NCBI GenBank assembly: GCA_009594865.1
Contig: VOPT01000045.1
Span: forward strand, 42,314 to 106,313
Direction: 5' to 3'
Length of the DNA stretch: 64,000 bases
From: Nitrospira sp.
Lineage (GTDB): Bacteria > Nitrospirota > Nitrospiria > Nitrospirales > Nitrospiraceae
Below, piece by piece: positions 18,034 through 27,238 of this stretch (within the stretch, counting starts at the first letter, position 1; each line of letters starts with the position of its first letter). Under the pieces are notes generated by a model, which saw only the letters and a list, made by a program, of their open reading frames with translations, had not been told where the DNA came from and did not search any database. A program made the position numbers and the translations under genes.

Positions 18034-18501
18034 ATGAATTGGCGGATCTTTGGCTGGGGCATAGCGGCGCTCTGGGTGATCACGATCGGCATCATGTCCA
18101 CGTTTCTCGTGCAAGGCCACACGAGACCGGGAAATGACGGCCGCACAGAGATCGTCCTTGCGCCATCGGAACGGGATCTGGTGCTGGCGGAGATGCGGGA
18201 CTTGCTGAAAGCGGTTCATGGCGTGGTCACCGTGCTGGGGGCTCCCGACCAGCCAATCAAGGCGGCCGAAGGGGCAGCCCGCGCGGCGGGGATGGCGATG
18301 GCGGCCGACGTGAACCCCGCCATCATGCTGAAACTTCCCCTGGCGTTTAAGCAAATGGGGATGTCCATTCATAAAGACATGGATCATCTGGCGGACGGCA
18401 TCGCGCAAGGTGAATCCTCGGTTCAAATCCTCAATCGCCTGTCGAGCATGACGGCCCGGTGCACCACCTGCCACGATATGTATCGATTTGCGACGAAATA
18501 G
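18034..18501 (+). CDS. Cytochrome c'-like (class II) protein
   Basis: A 155-residue protein with an N-terminal helix (residues 4-26, uncleaved anchor or signal) followed by a helical domain and a haem-binding CTTCH close to the C-terminus, as in class II cytochromes. The region MADVNPAIM and KDMDHLADGIAQGESS is helical. The gene follows the previous cytochrome by 23 bases and is likely cotranscribed. A role in electron transfer or nitric-oxide binding is possible; neither can be shown here. Confidence 0.75.
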   Translation: MNWRIFGWGIAALWVITIGIMSTFLVQGHTRPGNDGRTEIVLAPSERDLVLAEMRDLLKAVHGVVTVLGAPDQPIKAAEGAARAAGMAMAADVNPAIMLKLPLAFKQMGMSIHKDMDHLADGIAQGESSVQILNRLSSMTARCTTCHDMYRFATK

Positions 18502-18692
18502 CCGCAGGCCGTCAGTGTTCAGCGGTCAGTATCGGGAATCGAAGCGAGGCGTTGAGTGAACAATTGAATCCATTTCCGCGGCGATGACTCATACCCACCG
18601 AGAGCGCGAGTCGGCGACCGGCGTGTTCCGGATGCTGACGAATCAAGGTGGCGGCTGATAGCGTGATTGATCGATACGAAGGAGGTGCTGTG

Positions 18693-18911
18693 ATGGCATG
18701 TAATGTGGGTGGAATCGAACGACCGGTTCGAATTATCCTTGGGATTCTGCTGATCGGCATCGGGGTATTCGCGGCGCTTCCTCCCGTGGGAGTGGGGATC
18801 GCATTGGCGATGGGAACGATTGCCCTCGTGACTGGAGCCTTGGGGTTCTGTCCGCTCTGGAGCTTGTTCGGCATCAATACCTGTTCGGTCGGAGCGGGGA
18901 AGAAAGCCTGA
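18693..18911 (+). CDS. DUF2892 family small membrane protein
   Basis: A 72-residue protein starting MACNVGGIERPVR, the typical DUF2892 (YgaP-like membrane domain) start. It has two membrane helices, the FCPLWSLFGI segment and a terminal NTCS. GGAGGT ribosome site at 18681; ATG 18693 and GTG 18690 are both possible starts. Members often sit near rhodanese or sulfur-redox genes; the function is unknown. It directly precedes the Rieske gene. Confidence 0.75.
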   Translation: MACNVGGIERPVRIILGILLIGIGVFAALPPVGVGIALAMGTIALVTGALGFCPLWSLFGINTCSVGAGKKA

Positions 18912-18945
18912 TCGGCGGTGAATACCGGGCGAGCGAGAGCAATCT

Positions 18946-19500
18946 ATGGCGGGCCATCCAGCACAACCTGATCAGCAGCCGGGCGGCGGGTTCTCCACGC
19001 CGGTCGGATCGCGGCGGACGTTTTTTCATTGGATCACGCTGGCCGCAGCCGGGCTCGTCGGTGTCGGGTTGTCTATCCCGTTGCTCAGCACGCTGATGTC
19101 GCCGGCCTTCCAGCGGCGGCAGCGCGCCTGGGTCGACGTCGGAGCGGTCGATGACTTGCCTGCCGGCCACCCCAAGCAATTGGACCATGTGACCACGGTT
19201 CGTGACGGCTGGTTGGAGACCACCTCGCACAAGGCCGTATGGGCGGTCAAGCAGGCACAGGGCGACATCAGGGTGTTCTCGCCGATCTGCACGCACTTGG
19301 GCTGCGGCTATCGTTGGGACGACTTGCAGAACAAATTCCTCTGTCCCTGTCATGGAAGTTCGTACGACGTGAACGGACAGGTGCTAGGAGGCCCCGCTCC
19401 GCGCCCGCTCGATACCCTTCCTTCCAAAGTCGAAGGCGGGCGGCTGCTGGTCATGTACAAGGACTTTAAGTCGGGTCTTCCGACGAGCGTCGAGTTGTAA
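18946..19500 (+). CDS. Rieske [2Fe-2S] protein of a quinol:cytochrome c oxidoreductase
   Basis: A 184-residue protein with a membrane-anchoring helix (about 24-52) and a Rieske domain carrying both cluster motifs, CTHLGC and CPCHGS (about residues 114-136). The conserved GPAPRPLDTLP proline loop follows. It takes electrons from quinol and passes them to a cytochrome c. The cytochrome b partner starts 59 bases downstream. Confidence 0.93.
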   Translation: MAGHPAQPDQQPGGGFSTPVGSRRTFFHWITLAAAGLVGVGLSIPLLSTLMSPAFQRRQRAWVDVGAVDDLPAGHPKQLDHVTTVRDGWLETTSHKAVWAVKQAQGDIRVFSPICTHLGCGYRWDDLQNKFLCPCHGSSYDVNGQVLGGPAPRPLDTLPSKVEGGRLLVMYKDFKSGLPTSVEL

Positions 19501-19559
19501 ACTGCGACGGGATGGTGCTCCTCATGACTCACAACTGAAAACTCATACCTGGGAGTTGA

Positions 19560-20885
19560 ATGTCGTCCCGTTTGTACAATTGGCTTGATGCTCGCCTGGA
19601 CCTGAAGCCGGTTCAGCGCACCTTGCTCGATGAGCCGATTCCCGGCGGCGCGAGCTGGATCTATGTCTTCGGGTCAGTGACGCTGTTCCTGTTCGTCCTC
19701 CAGGCTGCCACGGGCATGTTCCTCGCGCTGTATTATGCGCCCACCCCGGACCATGCCTACGACAGTGTTCGTTTTATCGAAACCGACATTTTCCTCGGAT
19801 GGATGGTGCGAGGCCTTCACCATTGGGGCGCATCGGCCATGGTCGTGGCGATCGGGCTCCACATGCTCCAAACGTTTCTCTACGGCGCGTACAAAGCGCC
19901 GCGCGAAGTGATGTGGATGGTCGGAGTATGTCTCTTCCTGATTGTGATGACCTTCGCCTTCACCGGCTACCTCCTGCCCTGGGATCAAACGGCCTACTGG
20001 GCGACCCAGATCGGGATCAACATGGTGGGCACCGTGCCGCTGATCGGCGATATCGCCTCCCGGGTCCTGCGCGGCGGCGAAATCCTGGGGGCGCTGACGC
20101 TCTCACGATTTTTTGCGATTCATGTGCTGTTTCTCCCTGCGATTCTTCTCACGGGGATTGCCGTGCACCTCTTCGTCCTGCGGCGAGTCGGACCGGCCGG
20201 GCCCTGGACTGACGATCGCGCGTCATTAGGCGCTGAAACCTTTGCTCCCCGGCAGGTCTACATGGACGCCGTCGTGATTGCCGGCGTCTTCCTTGTCGTC
20301 GCGGCATTGGCATGGAGTATTCCGTTGCCGCTCACCGATAAGGCGAACCCTTCGGATACGAGTTTTGTGCCCGTGCCCGAATGGTACTTTCTGTTCTATT
20401 ACGAATTGCTCAAGTACGTGCATGGACCGCTGGAACCCTTGGCGACCTGGGTGTTGCCGCTCTGTGTCATCCTGGTCATGTTGTTCTGGCCGTTCATCGA
20501 TCGCAACCCGGTGCGCAATCCGATCCGTCGGCCTGTGGCGCTTGGAAGCGGCCTGCTCTTCCTTCTCGTCGTGTTCGGCCTGTTGGGCATTTCAATCAGA
20601 AATCTCTATGCGGTACCAAGGGCAGATCCGGCTGTGGCACGGGGGAGGACCGTCTACGCGCAACTCGGCTGCGTTGGATGCCACCGGATCCATGGAGAAG
20701 GAGGAGCGGTGGCGCCTGACCTGTCCACGGTCGGGGACACGAGGCCTGATCGAGAATGGCACCTGAAGCATTTTCGGGACCCGCAGTCTGTGTCGCCGGG
20801 GTCGTTTATGCCGAAGTTTCCGCTCACCGATCGGCAGTTGAACGACCTGACCAGTTATATGCTGAGTTTAAAACGCGCAACCTGA
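19560..20885 (+). CDS. Cytochrome b with fused C-terminal cytochrome c domain
   Basis: A 441-residue protein combining cytochrome b6-like helices (haem-ligand histidines in HHWGASAMVVAIGLHML and AIHVLFLPAILLTGIAVH), a subunit IV-like part with the quinol-site motif PEWYFLFYY (about residue 276), and a C-terminal haem-c domain with CVGCHRIHG (about residue 372). Together with the Rieske protein it forms a bc-type complex; the attached haem c probably replaces a separate cytochrome c1. Start ATG 19560. Confidence 0.9.
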   Translation: MSSRLYNWLDARLDLKPVQRTLLDEPIPGGASWIYVFGSVTLFLFVLQAATGMFLALYYAPTPDHAYDSVRFIETDIFLGWMVRGLHHWGASAMVVAIGLHMLQTFLYGAYKAPREVMWMVGVCLFLIVMTFAFTGYLLPWDQTAYWATQIGINMVGTVPLIGDIASRVLRGGEILGALTLSRFFAIHVLFLPAILLTGIAVHLFVLRRVGPAGPWTDDRASLGAETFAPRQVYMDAVVIAGVFLVVAALAWSIPLPLTDKANPSDTSFVPVPEWYFLFYYELLKYVHGPLEPLATWVLPLCVILVMLFWPFIDRNPVRNPIRRPVALGSGLLFLLVVFGLLGISIRNLYAVPRADPAVARGRTVYAQLGCVGCHRIHGEGGAVAPDLSTVGDTRPDREWHLKHFRDPQSVSPGSFMPKFPLTDRQLNDLTSYMLSLKRAT

Positions 20886-20923
20886 TAAAGAGATTTCCAA
20901 ACCTGAATGTGGGGAACGATTGT

Positions 20924-21274
20924 ATGCGAGCACAGGTTACTCTCGTGGTTGTCGTGAGCGTGCTGCTGGGAGCGATGCCGATCAGTCAGGCGGCGTCCGG
21001 CAAAGGAAACCCAGCGACCGGGCAAAAGCTGTATCAAGAGAGTTGCCTGAATTGTCATGGACCGGCAGGAAAAGGCGATAGCGAGATGGCCGCCTACCTT
21101 ACGCCGGCACCGGCCAACCTCACATCCAACGCCACTCAAGCGAAACCGGACGCACAATTGCGCAAGGTGATTCAGGAGGGGCGTCCCGGCACGGCCATGA
21201 CCGGCTATGCCGCAGTCTTCGATGAGGGAAAATTGGACGACATCATCGCCTACATCCGATCGCTCAAGCCCTGA
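20924..21274 (+). CDS. Monohaem cytochrome c
   Basis: A 116-residue exported cytochrome c with signal peptide (residues 1-24, ending QAAS), haem motif CLNCHG and distal Met in GTAMTGYAAV. ATG 20924 lies 38 bases after the cytochrome b stop. It is a likely electron acceptor of the bc-type complex and resembles the cytochrome at 17645. The 240 bases that follow contain no gene. Confidence 0.85.
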   Translation: MRAQVTLVVVVSVLLGAMPISQAASGKGNPATGQKLYQESCLNCHGPAGKGDSEMAAYLTPAPANLTSNATQAKPDAQLRKVIQEGRPGTAMTGYAAVFDEGKLDDIIAYIRSLKP

Positions 21275-21514
21275 GTGAACCAAGAGGACAGCGATGGATG
21301 ATTTCCGAATCCTTTTCCTCCCATCTGTCCCTAATCAGCACATTCACAGGGCCTGGGCACACATGCTGTCGCACGATGCCGCAGGCAGGAAAGGATGACT
21401 GTGGCGTTTATCGCCAAGGTGAGAGGCGCGCATTTTCCCGGAGGCTTGCCGAAAGCCTGTTCCTTTAGAGGCATTACTGCCCGCGTGGTATGTAGTTTGC
21501 GAGACGATCTACGT

Positions 21515-22360
21515 ATGCGACACCTATTGTTCAGCGTCATGGTGCTCGTCGGGTTGACGGCAGGCTGTGTCGAGTCGAAGGACACACGAGGCGGCGCCCC
21601 ATCGGCTGCGAGTCAGCCTGAATCTTCCAGGCTGGACGCGCTCTTCAGCCATCCCTCGCCCGATTCCATCCCCGGTGGGCAGCGCGGTGAGCAGATTCGC
21701 CTGGGCTATGAACTCGTCGTCCACACACAGCAGTTCGCCGCCCCCTACGTCGGCAACCGGCTGACCTGCGCCAACTGTCATCTGGATGCGGGCCTCGATC
21801 CCAACTCGGCGTCCTATGTCGGCCTCTCGCGAGCCTATCCGGAATATCGCGCCCGGTCCGGAAAAGTTGTGACGCTGGCCGACCGCATCAATGAATGTTT
21901 TGAACGAAACTTGAACGGGAAGGCGATTCCGCAAGACAGCCACAAGCTGCAGGCGATTGTGGCGTACATCGAGTGGTTATCAAAGGATGTGCCGACGCGC
22001 AGCCGCATGGCCTGGCGCGGAATTCCGGCTTTGTCATCGAGCAAGCCTCCCGATCCTGTGAATGGCGCGAACGTATTTGCCGCGCGTTGCGCATTCTGTC
22101 ACGGCGCCGACGGCCAAGGCACCATGGCCGCCCCTCCAGTCTGGGGCGCGCAGTCTTATAGCCTCGGCTCAGAGATGGCGCGCGTATCGGTGGCCGCTTC
22201 CTTCATCAAGTCGAATATGCCACGCACGCGAGGATGGGCCTTGTCGGATCAGGAGGCTTACGACGTGGCGGCCTACATCAATTCGCAACCGCGACCGGAC
22301 GTGGCAGGGAGAGCGAGCGATTGGCCGAAGGGAGAGAAACCGGCCGATGTGCCCCACTAA
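21515..22360 (+). CDS. tsdA: TsdA-like dihaem cytochrome c (thiosulfate dehydrogenase type)
   Basis: A 281-residue lipoprotein (lipobox GLTAGC) with two haem motifs, CANCH and CAFCH. The first domain has the TsdA pattern: NRLTCANCHLDAG, AYPEYRAR, then RINECFERNLNGK with a cysteine that in TsdA can serve as unusual axial ligand of the catalytic haem. TsdA joins two thiosulfates into tetrathionate in the periplasm. The identification rests on these motifs; related dihaem cytochromes also exist. The gene lies 21 bases before an OsmC-family gene and shortly before sorAB-like genes, supporting sulfur oxidation. Confidence 0.72.
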   Translation: MRHLLFSVMVLVGLTAGCVESKDTRGGAPSAASQPESSRLDALFSHPSPDSIPGGQRGEQIRLGYELVVHTQQFAAPYVGNRLTCANCHLDAGLDPNSASYVGLSRAYPEYRARSGKVVTLADRINECFERNLNGKAIPQDSHKLQAIVAYIEWLSKDVPTRSRMAWRGIPALSSSKPPDPVNGANVFAARCAFCHGADGQGTMAAPPVWGAQSYSLGSEMARVSVAASFIKSNMPRTRGWALSDQEAYDVAAYINSQPRPDVAGRASDWPKGEKPADVPH

Positions 22361-22381
22361 GACCGGCGGGGGAGACCGACC

Positions 22382-22804
22382 ATGAAGCTCAGCGTGGCCT
22401 ATCAAGGGGGAACCCGCTACGACATCCTCAGCGATCGCCATCGGGTCGTCACCGACCAACCGGCAGATGGCGGCGGGGCGGACGCGGGGATGACGCCGGT
22501 GGAGTTGTTCGTCGGATCGGTGGCGAGCTGCGTGGGGTATTTTGTCGGCCAATTCTGCGCACGGCACGACATCTCTCGTGAAGGATTGAAGGTCGATGCC
22601 GAATGGACAATTGCCGAAAGCCCGCATCGTGTCGGACAGATTCAGCTGGCGATTCGTCTTCCACACCGTGTGACGCCTGAGCAGAAAGAGCGGCTGCTGA
22701 GAGTGGCCCACGGGTGCACCGTGCACCAATCGATCGTCGTGCCGGCGGGAATTGTGATCGATCTGAATCCACACGGTCATCCCGGTCCACCCGGAGGAGC
22801 GTAG
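22382..22804 (+). CDS. OsmC family protein
   Basis: A 140-residue OsmC-fold protein with cysteines in GSVASCVGYFVG (about residue 56) and VAHGCTVHQSI (about residue 117), the redox pair of the family. OsmC relatives near sulfur genes may handle peroxides or persulfides. It begins 21 bases after the tsdA-like gene and ends 1 base before the sulfite oxidase gene, so it belongs to this operon. Confidence 0.8.
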   Translation: MKLSVAYQGGTRYDILSDRHRVVTDQPADGGGADAGMTPVELFVGSVASCVGYFVGQFCARHDISREGLKVDAEWTIAESPHRVGQIQLAIRLPHRVTPEQKERLLRVAHGCTVHQSIVVPAGIVIDLNPHGHPGPPGGA

Positions 22805-22805
22805 G

Positions 22806-23990
22806 ATGGTAATGGTTTCCCGTCGCGGCTGGTTCACGACATTGCTGAAGGGAATCGGGGCCGGCATGGTTCTGGGCGGTGGAGGATCGATGCGCGAGTC
22901 GGCTCCTCAGGCCGAGGCCGCGGAAGCGACGGGACCCTTGACCGTGCGGGTGACGCGGCCGTTTGACGCAGAAACGCCGGTGCGCGAGTTTACCTCCTGG
23001 CTGACCTCCAACGAACGGTTCTTCGTCCGGAGTCATTTCGGCCCGCCCCCTGCCGAGGCGATCCAGCCTGAGGCCTGGCGGTTGAGTGTGAAAGGCCTCG
23101 TCAAAGAATCGCTCAGTTTCACGCTGAAGGACCTGCAACAATTCGAACCGGTTTCGCTGACGGCCGTGCTGCAATGCAGCGGCAACGGGCGTGCGCACCA
23201 TCGTCCCAAAACGCCGGGCGTGCAGTGGGAGCGGGGTGCGGTCGGCAATGCGCAGTGGACCGGTGTGCGATTGCGCGATGTCCTGGAGCGGGCCGGCGTG
23301 AAGCCGCAGGGACTCCAGGTGCAATTCCAGGGGGCGGATCGGCCGGCTCTCCCGACCGTGCCGTTGTTCGCCCGCAGCATCCCCCTCGCCAAGGCGCTCC
23401 ATCCGGACACGCTGCTTGCGTATGAAATGAACGGGCGTCCATTGCCGCTTCTCCACGGTGCACCGCTACGCGTGATCACGCCGGGGTGGATGGCCGAATC
23501 CTGCATGAAATGGCTGACCGAAATTACGGTTCGGGCCGATGAAACGCCCGGCTATTACATGCAACAGGCCTATCGCGTGCCGGAGACATCGATTCAGCCG
23601 GGATCGGGATTGCCCGGGACTGTGATGGTGCCGGTTGAGCAGATGCCGGTGAAATCCCTCATCGCGGCGCCGACAGATGGGGACACGCTGCGAACAGGTC
23701 CCGTGACGATTCAAGGTGTGGCATGGGCCGGGGGGCTGGCGGTCGTGCGGGTCGAGGTGTCGTGCGACGACGGACGCACATGGGAACCGGCGCGACTCGT
23801 GGGCGACGAACACCCCTATGCCTGGCGGCAGTGGCAATATGTGTGGAATCCTCAGATGGTCGGTCCCACGGCCATTCTTTGCCGCGCCACGGATGCGCGT
23901 GGCGATCGGCAACCGGCGACCACCCCGTGGAATCCGGGCGGATTTTTGTGGAGCGGGTGGGATCGCGTGACTGTCACGGTGGCGGCATGA
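22806..23990 (+). CDS. sorA: SorA-like sulfite dehydrogenase, molybdopterin subunit
   Basis: A 394-residue sulfite-oxidase-family enzyme. A Tat signal with twin Arg (VSRRGWF) leads it folded to the periplasm. The molybdenum-binding cysteine is in VLQCSGNGRA (about residue 123), followed by GVQWERGAVGNAQWTGV. A C-terminal dimerisation domain (260-394) with GVAWAGGLAVVRVEVS completes it. It oxidises sulfite to sulfate and passes electrons to the dihaem partner, whose start overlaps this stop (ATGA). Confidence 0.88.
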   Translation: MVMVSRRGWFTTLLKGIGAGMVLGGGGSMRESAPQAEAAEATGPLTVRVTRPFDAETPVREFTSWLTSNERFFVRSHFGPPPAEAIQPEAWRLSVKGLVKESLSFTLKDLQQFEPVSLTAVLQCSGNGRAHHRPKTPGVQWERGAVGNAQWTGVRLRDVLERAGVKPQGLQVQFQGADRPALPTVPLFARSIPLAKALHPDTLLAYEMNGRPLPLLHGAPLRVITPGWMAESCMKWLTEITVRADETPGYYMQQAYRVPETSIQPGSGLPGTVMVPVEQMPVKSLIAAPTDGDTLRTGPVTIQGVAWAGGLAVVRVEVSCDDGRTWEPARLVGDEHPYAWRQWQYVWNPQMVGPTAILCRATDARGDRQPATTPWNPGGFLWSGWDRVTVTVAA

Positions 23991-24616
23991 GTCTGCCGCA
24001 ACGGGTCGCTCCTCTCGCCCTCGCTAGCTGGTTATGCCTGATGCTCGTGATGGTCGTCATCACCGCTGCCCAGGAAGATGATCGAGCGTCCTTGAGTCCG
24101 TTACAATCGCGCCGGGCCGCGACCTTGATCATGGCTCGCTGCGCGGTCTGCCATACCACGGATCTCATCTCCCATCAGCGGTTGCCGGAAGATCGTTGGA
24201 CTGCCACCGTCGAAAAGATGGTCCATTGGGGCGCGGATTTGTCCCAGGAGGAAACGGCTCTGGTCCTGCACTATCTCGTTGCCCGCAATCATCCCGGTGC
24301 GGCGGATGAGTTGCCGAGCATCGAGCAGGAACTGTCGATGACGCAATCGATTGTCAACCAGAGTGCCGCAACTGATGGTCCGCTTCCCGGGGTCCCCGCG
24401 CGCGGAGCCGGGCTGTATATGCATAACTGTCAGGCCTGTCATGGAGAAGGGGCGGCCGGCGGCGTGGGGCCGAAGCTGGCGGGCAATATGATCCTGAAAC
24501 ATGAGGGCGCGTTTTGGGAAACGGTGCTCCATGGTCGCGGCCCCATGCCGGCCTGGGGCGCGGTGCTGAGTCAACAGGACATCGCGGACATACATGCCTG
24601 GCTTGCCACACGATAG
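23987..24616 (+). CDS. sorB: SorB-like dihaem cytochrome c subunit
   Basis: A 209-residue exported protein with signal peptide and two haem motifs: CAVCHTTD (about residue 52) and CQACHGEG (about residue 147). It is coupled to the sulfite dehydrogenase gene by an ATGA overlap, so it probably accepts electrons from the molybdenum centre. The two-haem form is longer than the single-haem SorB of Starkeya. The second half is an ordinary class I cytochrome with distal Met in GPMPAWG. Confidence 0.82.
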   Translation: MSLPQRVAPLALASWLCLMLVMVVITAAQEDDRASLSPLQSRRAATLIMARCAVCHTTDLISHQRLPEDRWTATVEKMVHWGADLSQEETALVLHYLVARNHPGAADELPSIEQELSMTQSIVNQSAATDGPLPGVPARGAGLYMHNCQACHGEGAAGGVGPKLAGNMILKHEGAFWETVLHGRGPMPAWGAVLSQQDIADIHAWLATR

Positions 24617-24654
24617 GCGAGCCTCTCGAGCGGAGTGAACGAAAGGGGTGCCTC

Positions 24655-26070
24655 ATGGGTCGACGACGGATGGTGGTGGTCGGGTGCGCACTGGTCATCA
24701 TGGTGGGAGTGATGTCGTTTCCGCACCTGCTGCTGGGAAGCGACCAGAGCCATGTGAAACAGCTGATTCAGACCAACTGTGCCGGATGCCATCGGTTGGA
24801 AGGAAACGCGGATTCGCGATTCACCCTGAAGGCACCCGACTTGATTTGGGCCGGGAGTAAATTCAAGCACGAATGGTTGGTAAGCTGGCTGGCGGGCAAG
24901 GAGCCACCGCTGTATGCGAAGAGTTATCGTTGGGACCAGAGTCAAACGGCGCAATCCCATCCGGCAGTGTCCCAGGCCGAGGCGGAAGAGATCGCGAAAT
25001 ACCTCGAAACCAACTTTGTCGATCCGAAGGTGAAGCCTGGTGCCATCGATATGGCGACATTCAGTAAGCAAGAGGCGGCGTTCGGTGAGAAGATCTTTAA
25101 GGAACATGCCTGCATCGGTTGTCATCAAGTACGGGAAGGTGACAAAACCGTCGGGGGTCCGCAAAGTACGTCATTGGCAGATGCCGGCAGGCGGCTGAAG
25201 GCGGATTGGATTCACCGGTTCAATTCGAATCCGCCGGACTATGTACCGCACAGCGGGGAGTTTGTAGGCGATGTCAGCGAACTGGGGCTACGGTACGTCA
25301 CAGGGTACATTGCCACCAGAGGGTGGGAAGATTTCCCTTATTATGAGCCTTGGAAAAGCGAACCGTTTGGGCATACGAGTCTGGACCGTGGCCAGGTGAT
25401 TTACAAAGAATACTGCGCTCAATGTCACGGGGCAGCAGGTAAAGGCGATGGGCCTGCCGCATCGGGGTTGGACCCGAAACCGGCGGTCCATGCCAACATT
25501 CCATTCGAGAAAGTCCCGACAGACTATCTCTATAACGTCATCTACTATGGCGGACGGGCAGTCGGAAAATCCCCCACCATGCCCTATTGGGGCCTGACGA
25601 TCGGTCAGCAGGGCGTCGCGGACGTGATGGCCTATCTCAAGGCCACCTTCAAGGGCGAAGCGGAGGTAGCGCAGGCAGCCGCAGGGTCCGGTGAAGGTCC
25701 GAGCGGGGTCTGTCCGCAGCCTCGGAAAACAGCGAAGGCGCCGGCAGATTTCCTATCCAAGACCAATCCGCTGCCGCACTCGGATGCGACCATCAAGGCG
25801 GGGAAAACGCTGTTTCTCCAGACGGCCCAGCCCGTGGCCTGCGCGATGTGCCATGGCGACAAGGGTAACGGGCAGGGATTCATGGGGGCAGCATTGATCC
25901 CGCCGCCCAGAAATTTCACCTGCGGCTCCATGATGAAGGACATTCCCGACGGGCAATTGTTCTGGATCATCAAGAACGGCTCGCCGGGGACCGGGATGAT
26001 GTCGTTCGCCGGCTTGCCGGATGATCAGGTGTGGCAATTGATTGCCTACGTGAGAAGTTTGGCGAAATAA
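24655..26070 (+). CDS. Tetrahaem cytochrome c
   Basis: A 471-residue exported protein with four haem sites in order: CAGCH (about 44), CIGCH (about 159), CAQCH (about 259) and CAMCH (about 400). Three to four cytochrome c domains are joined by linkers. ATG 24655 after GAAAGGGG is preferred to the longer frame, since it opens a signal peptide (residues 5-29). It probably collects electrons from the sulfite and thiosulfate enzymes and passes them to the oxidase chain (inference). Confidence 0.8.
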   Translation: MGRRRMVVVGCALVIMVGVMSFPHLLLGSDQSHVKQLIQTNCAGCHRLEGNADSRFTLKAPDLIWAGSKFKHEWLVSWLAGKEPPLYAKSYRWDQSQTAQSHPAVSQAEAEEIAKYLETNFVDPKVKPGAIDMATFSKQEAAFGEKIFKEHACIGCHQVREGDKTVGGPQSTSLADAGRRLKADWIHRFNSNPPDYVPHSGEFVGDVSELGLRYVTGYIATRGWEDFPYYEPWKSEPFGHTSLDRGQVIYKEYCAQCHGAAGKGDGPAASGLDPKPAVHANIPFEKVPTDYLYNVIYYGGRAVGKSPTMPYWGLTIGQQGVADVMAYLKATFKGEAEVAQAAAGSGEGPSGVCPQPRKTAKAPADFLSKTNPLPHSDATIKAGKTLFLQTAQPVACAMCHGDKGNGQGFMGAALIPPPRNFTCGSMMKDIPDGQLFWIIKNGSPGTGMMSFAGLPDDQVWQLIAYVRSLAK

Positions 26071-26156
26071 GCACGTGAAGCGGGAACGTCTCTTGTGACA
26101 CGTTCCGCAGGAACGACGAGAGACGAACGACGAACGGGAAGCGAAGGAGGGTACCA

Positions 26157-26516
26157 GTGGCGACGTTTATGATTTCCGGCAGCCGGGGGACGGACGATCC
26201 GACGATGGCGACGTTACCCTTCATGGCGGCCAAGACGGCCAAAGAGCAGGGGCATGATGTGGTCTTGTGGTTGTGGAACGAGGCCGTGACGCTGGGGCGC
26301 AAGGGCACAGCCGACCACGTGACCGGCGTCAATCTCACCCCGTTGAAAGAGCTGTTGGCCGCGGTGCAAGCGGCGCAGATTCCCATCTGGGTCTGCGGGG
26401 CTTGCGCGGTTGCTCGCCAAATCAGCGGGACGGATCTCGTCGCCGGCGCTACGATCAAAGGCATGGCTGATTACATCAAAGCCGTGGCTGAGCGTGACCG
26501 GAACGTGGCGTTTTAA
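26157..26516 (+). CDS. DsrE family protein
   Basis: A 119-residue protein with the DsrE fold. It has a candidate sulfur-carrying cysteine pair in WVCGACAVARQI (about residues 81-84), and the region GHDVVLWLWNEAV fits the family. DsrE-like proteins carry persulfide sulfur in the cytoplasm. GTG 26157 has a perfect AAGGAGG ribosome site. The preceding 86 bases contain a 7-bp hairpin (26083-26089 with 26100-26106). The link to sulfur metabolism comes from neighbours. Confidence 0.78.
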   Translation: MATFMISGSRGTDDPTMATLPFMAAKTAKEQGHDVVLWLWNEAVTLGRKGTADHVTGVNLTPLKELLAAVQAAQIPIWVCGACAVARQISGTDLVAGATIKGMADYIKAVAERDRNVAF

Positions 26517-26641
26517 TTCAGCGGGAATGGACGCTGGATGCTGCGCTTCGGTCGCGCATGGAAGCGCGGTCCTCCCAAAGAGTGTCGGCTCTGGCGCATT
26601 GGCGAACAGGCTCCCGTCGCACGAGTTAAGAGGAATTCGTC

Positions 26642-27205
26642 ATGAACGTAACAAGCGGCCTCTGTATGTTATCGATCTTGATGATGGCCCTACCCGTGGC
26701 GGCTGCCGAGCAACATATGATGCAGCTCAGGGTGCCCGACGACAAACTGGCTGAAGCGCGGGCGCTCACGAGTCCATTGCCGGACTCGCCTGGGACGATC
26801 GAAAAAGGCAAAGCGCTTTATCACGGGAAGGGTACCTGCGTGAACTGTCATGGCTCAGAGGGGGCGGGTGATGGCCCGGTGGCCGCGCAATTGAATCCAT
26901 CACCCCGCAACTTTCAGCATCACGGATTCTGGCGGCATCGGACAGAGGGCGAGATTTTCTGGGTGATCAAGAACGGGTCGCCCGGCACCAGCATGATCGG
27001 TTTCGCCGGTCAACTCACCGACGAGGAGATCTGGGCCTTGATTCAATACGAACGCACGTTCGCCGGGGGCCATGGCCACGGTGAAGGAATGGGGCCGCGC
27101 GGCGGGATGGGACATAGGGGACCGCGAGAAGGCAGGGGTGGCATGGGACATCGAGGGATGGGAAGCGGCGGCGGGAGTTGTGAGGGAGACCAGTGCAATC
27201 GATGA
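26642..27205 (+). CDS. Monohaem cytochrome c with Gly/His-rich tail
   Basis: A 187-residue exported cytochrome: signal peptide 1-22, haem motif CVNCHGSEG (about residue 65), distal Met in GTSMIGFAG. The last ~50 residues are low-complexity Gly, His, Arg and Met (GHGHGEGMG, GGMGHRG repeats) ending in two cysteines. The tail may bind metal; it is not part of the cytochrome fold. Its first half resembles the last domain of the tetrahaem protein at 24655 (both with FWxIKNGSPGT). Confidence 0.82.
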   Translation: MNVTSGLCMLSILMMALPVAAAEQHMMQLRVPDDKLAEARALTSPLPDSPGTIEKGKALYHGKGTCVNCHGSEGAGDGPVAAQLNPSPRNFQHHGFWRHRTEGEIFWVIKNGSPGTSMIGFAGQLTDEEIWALIQYERTFAGGHGHGEGMGPRGGMGHRGPREGRGGMGHRGMGSGGGSCEGDQCNR

Positions 27206-27238
27206 TCGGGAAGGATCCTGCAGGGAACGGGTAAAGTC

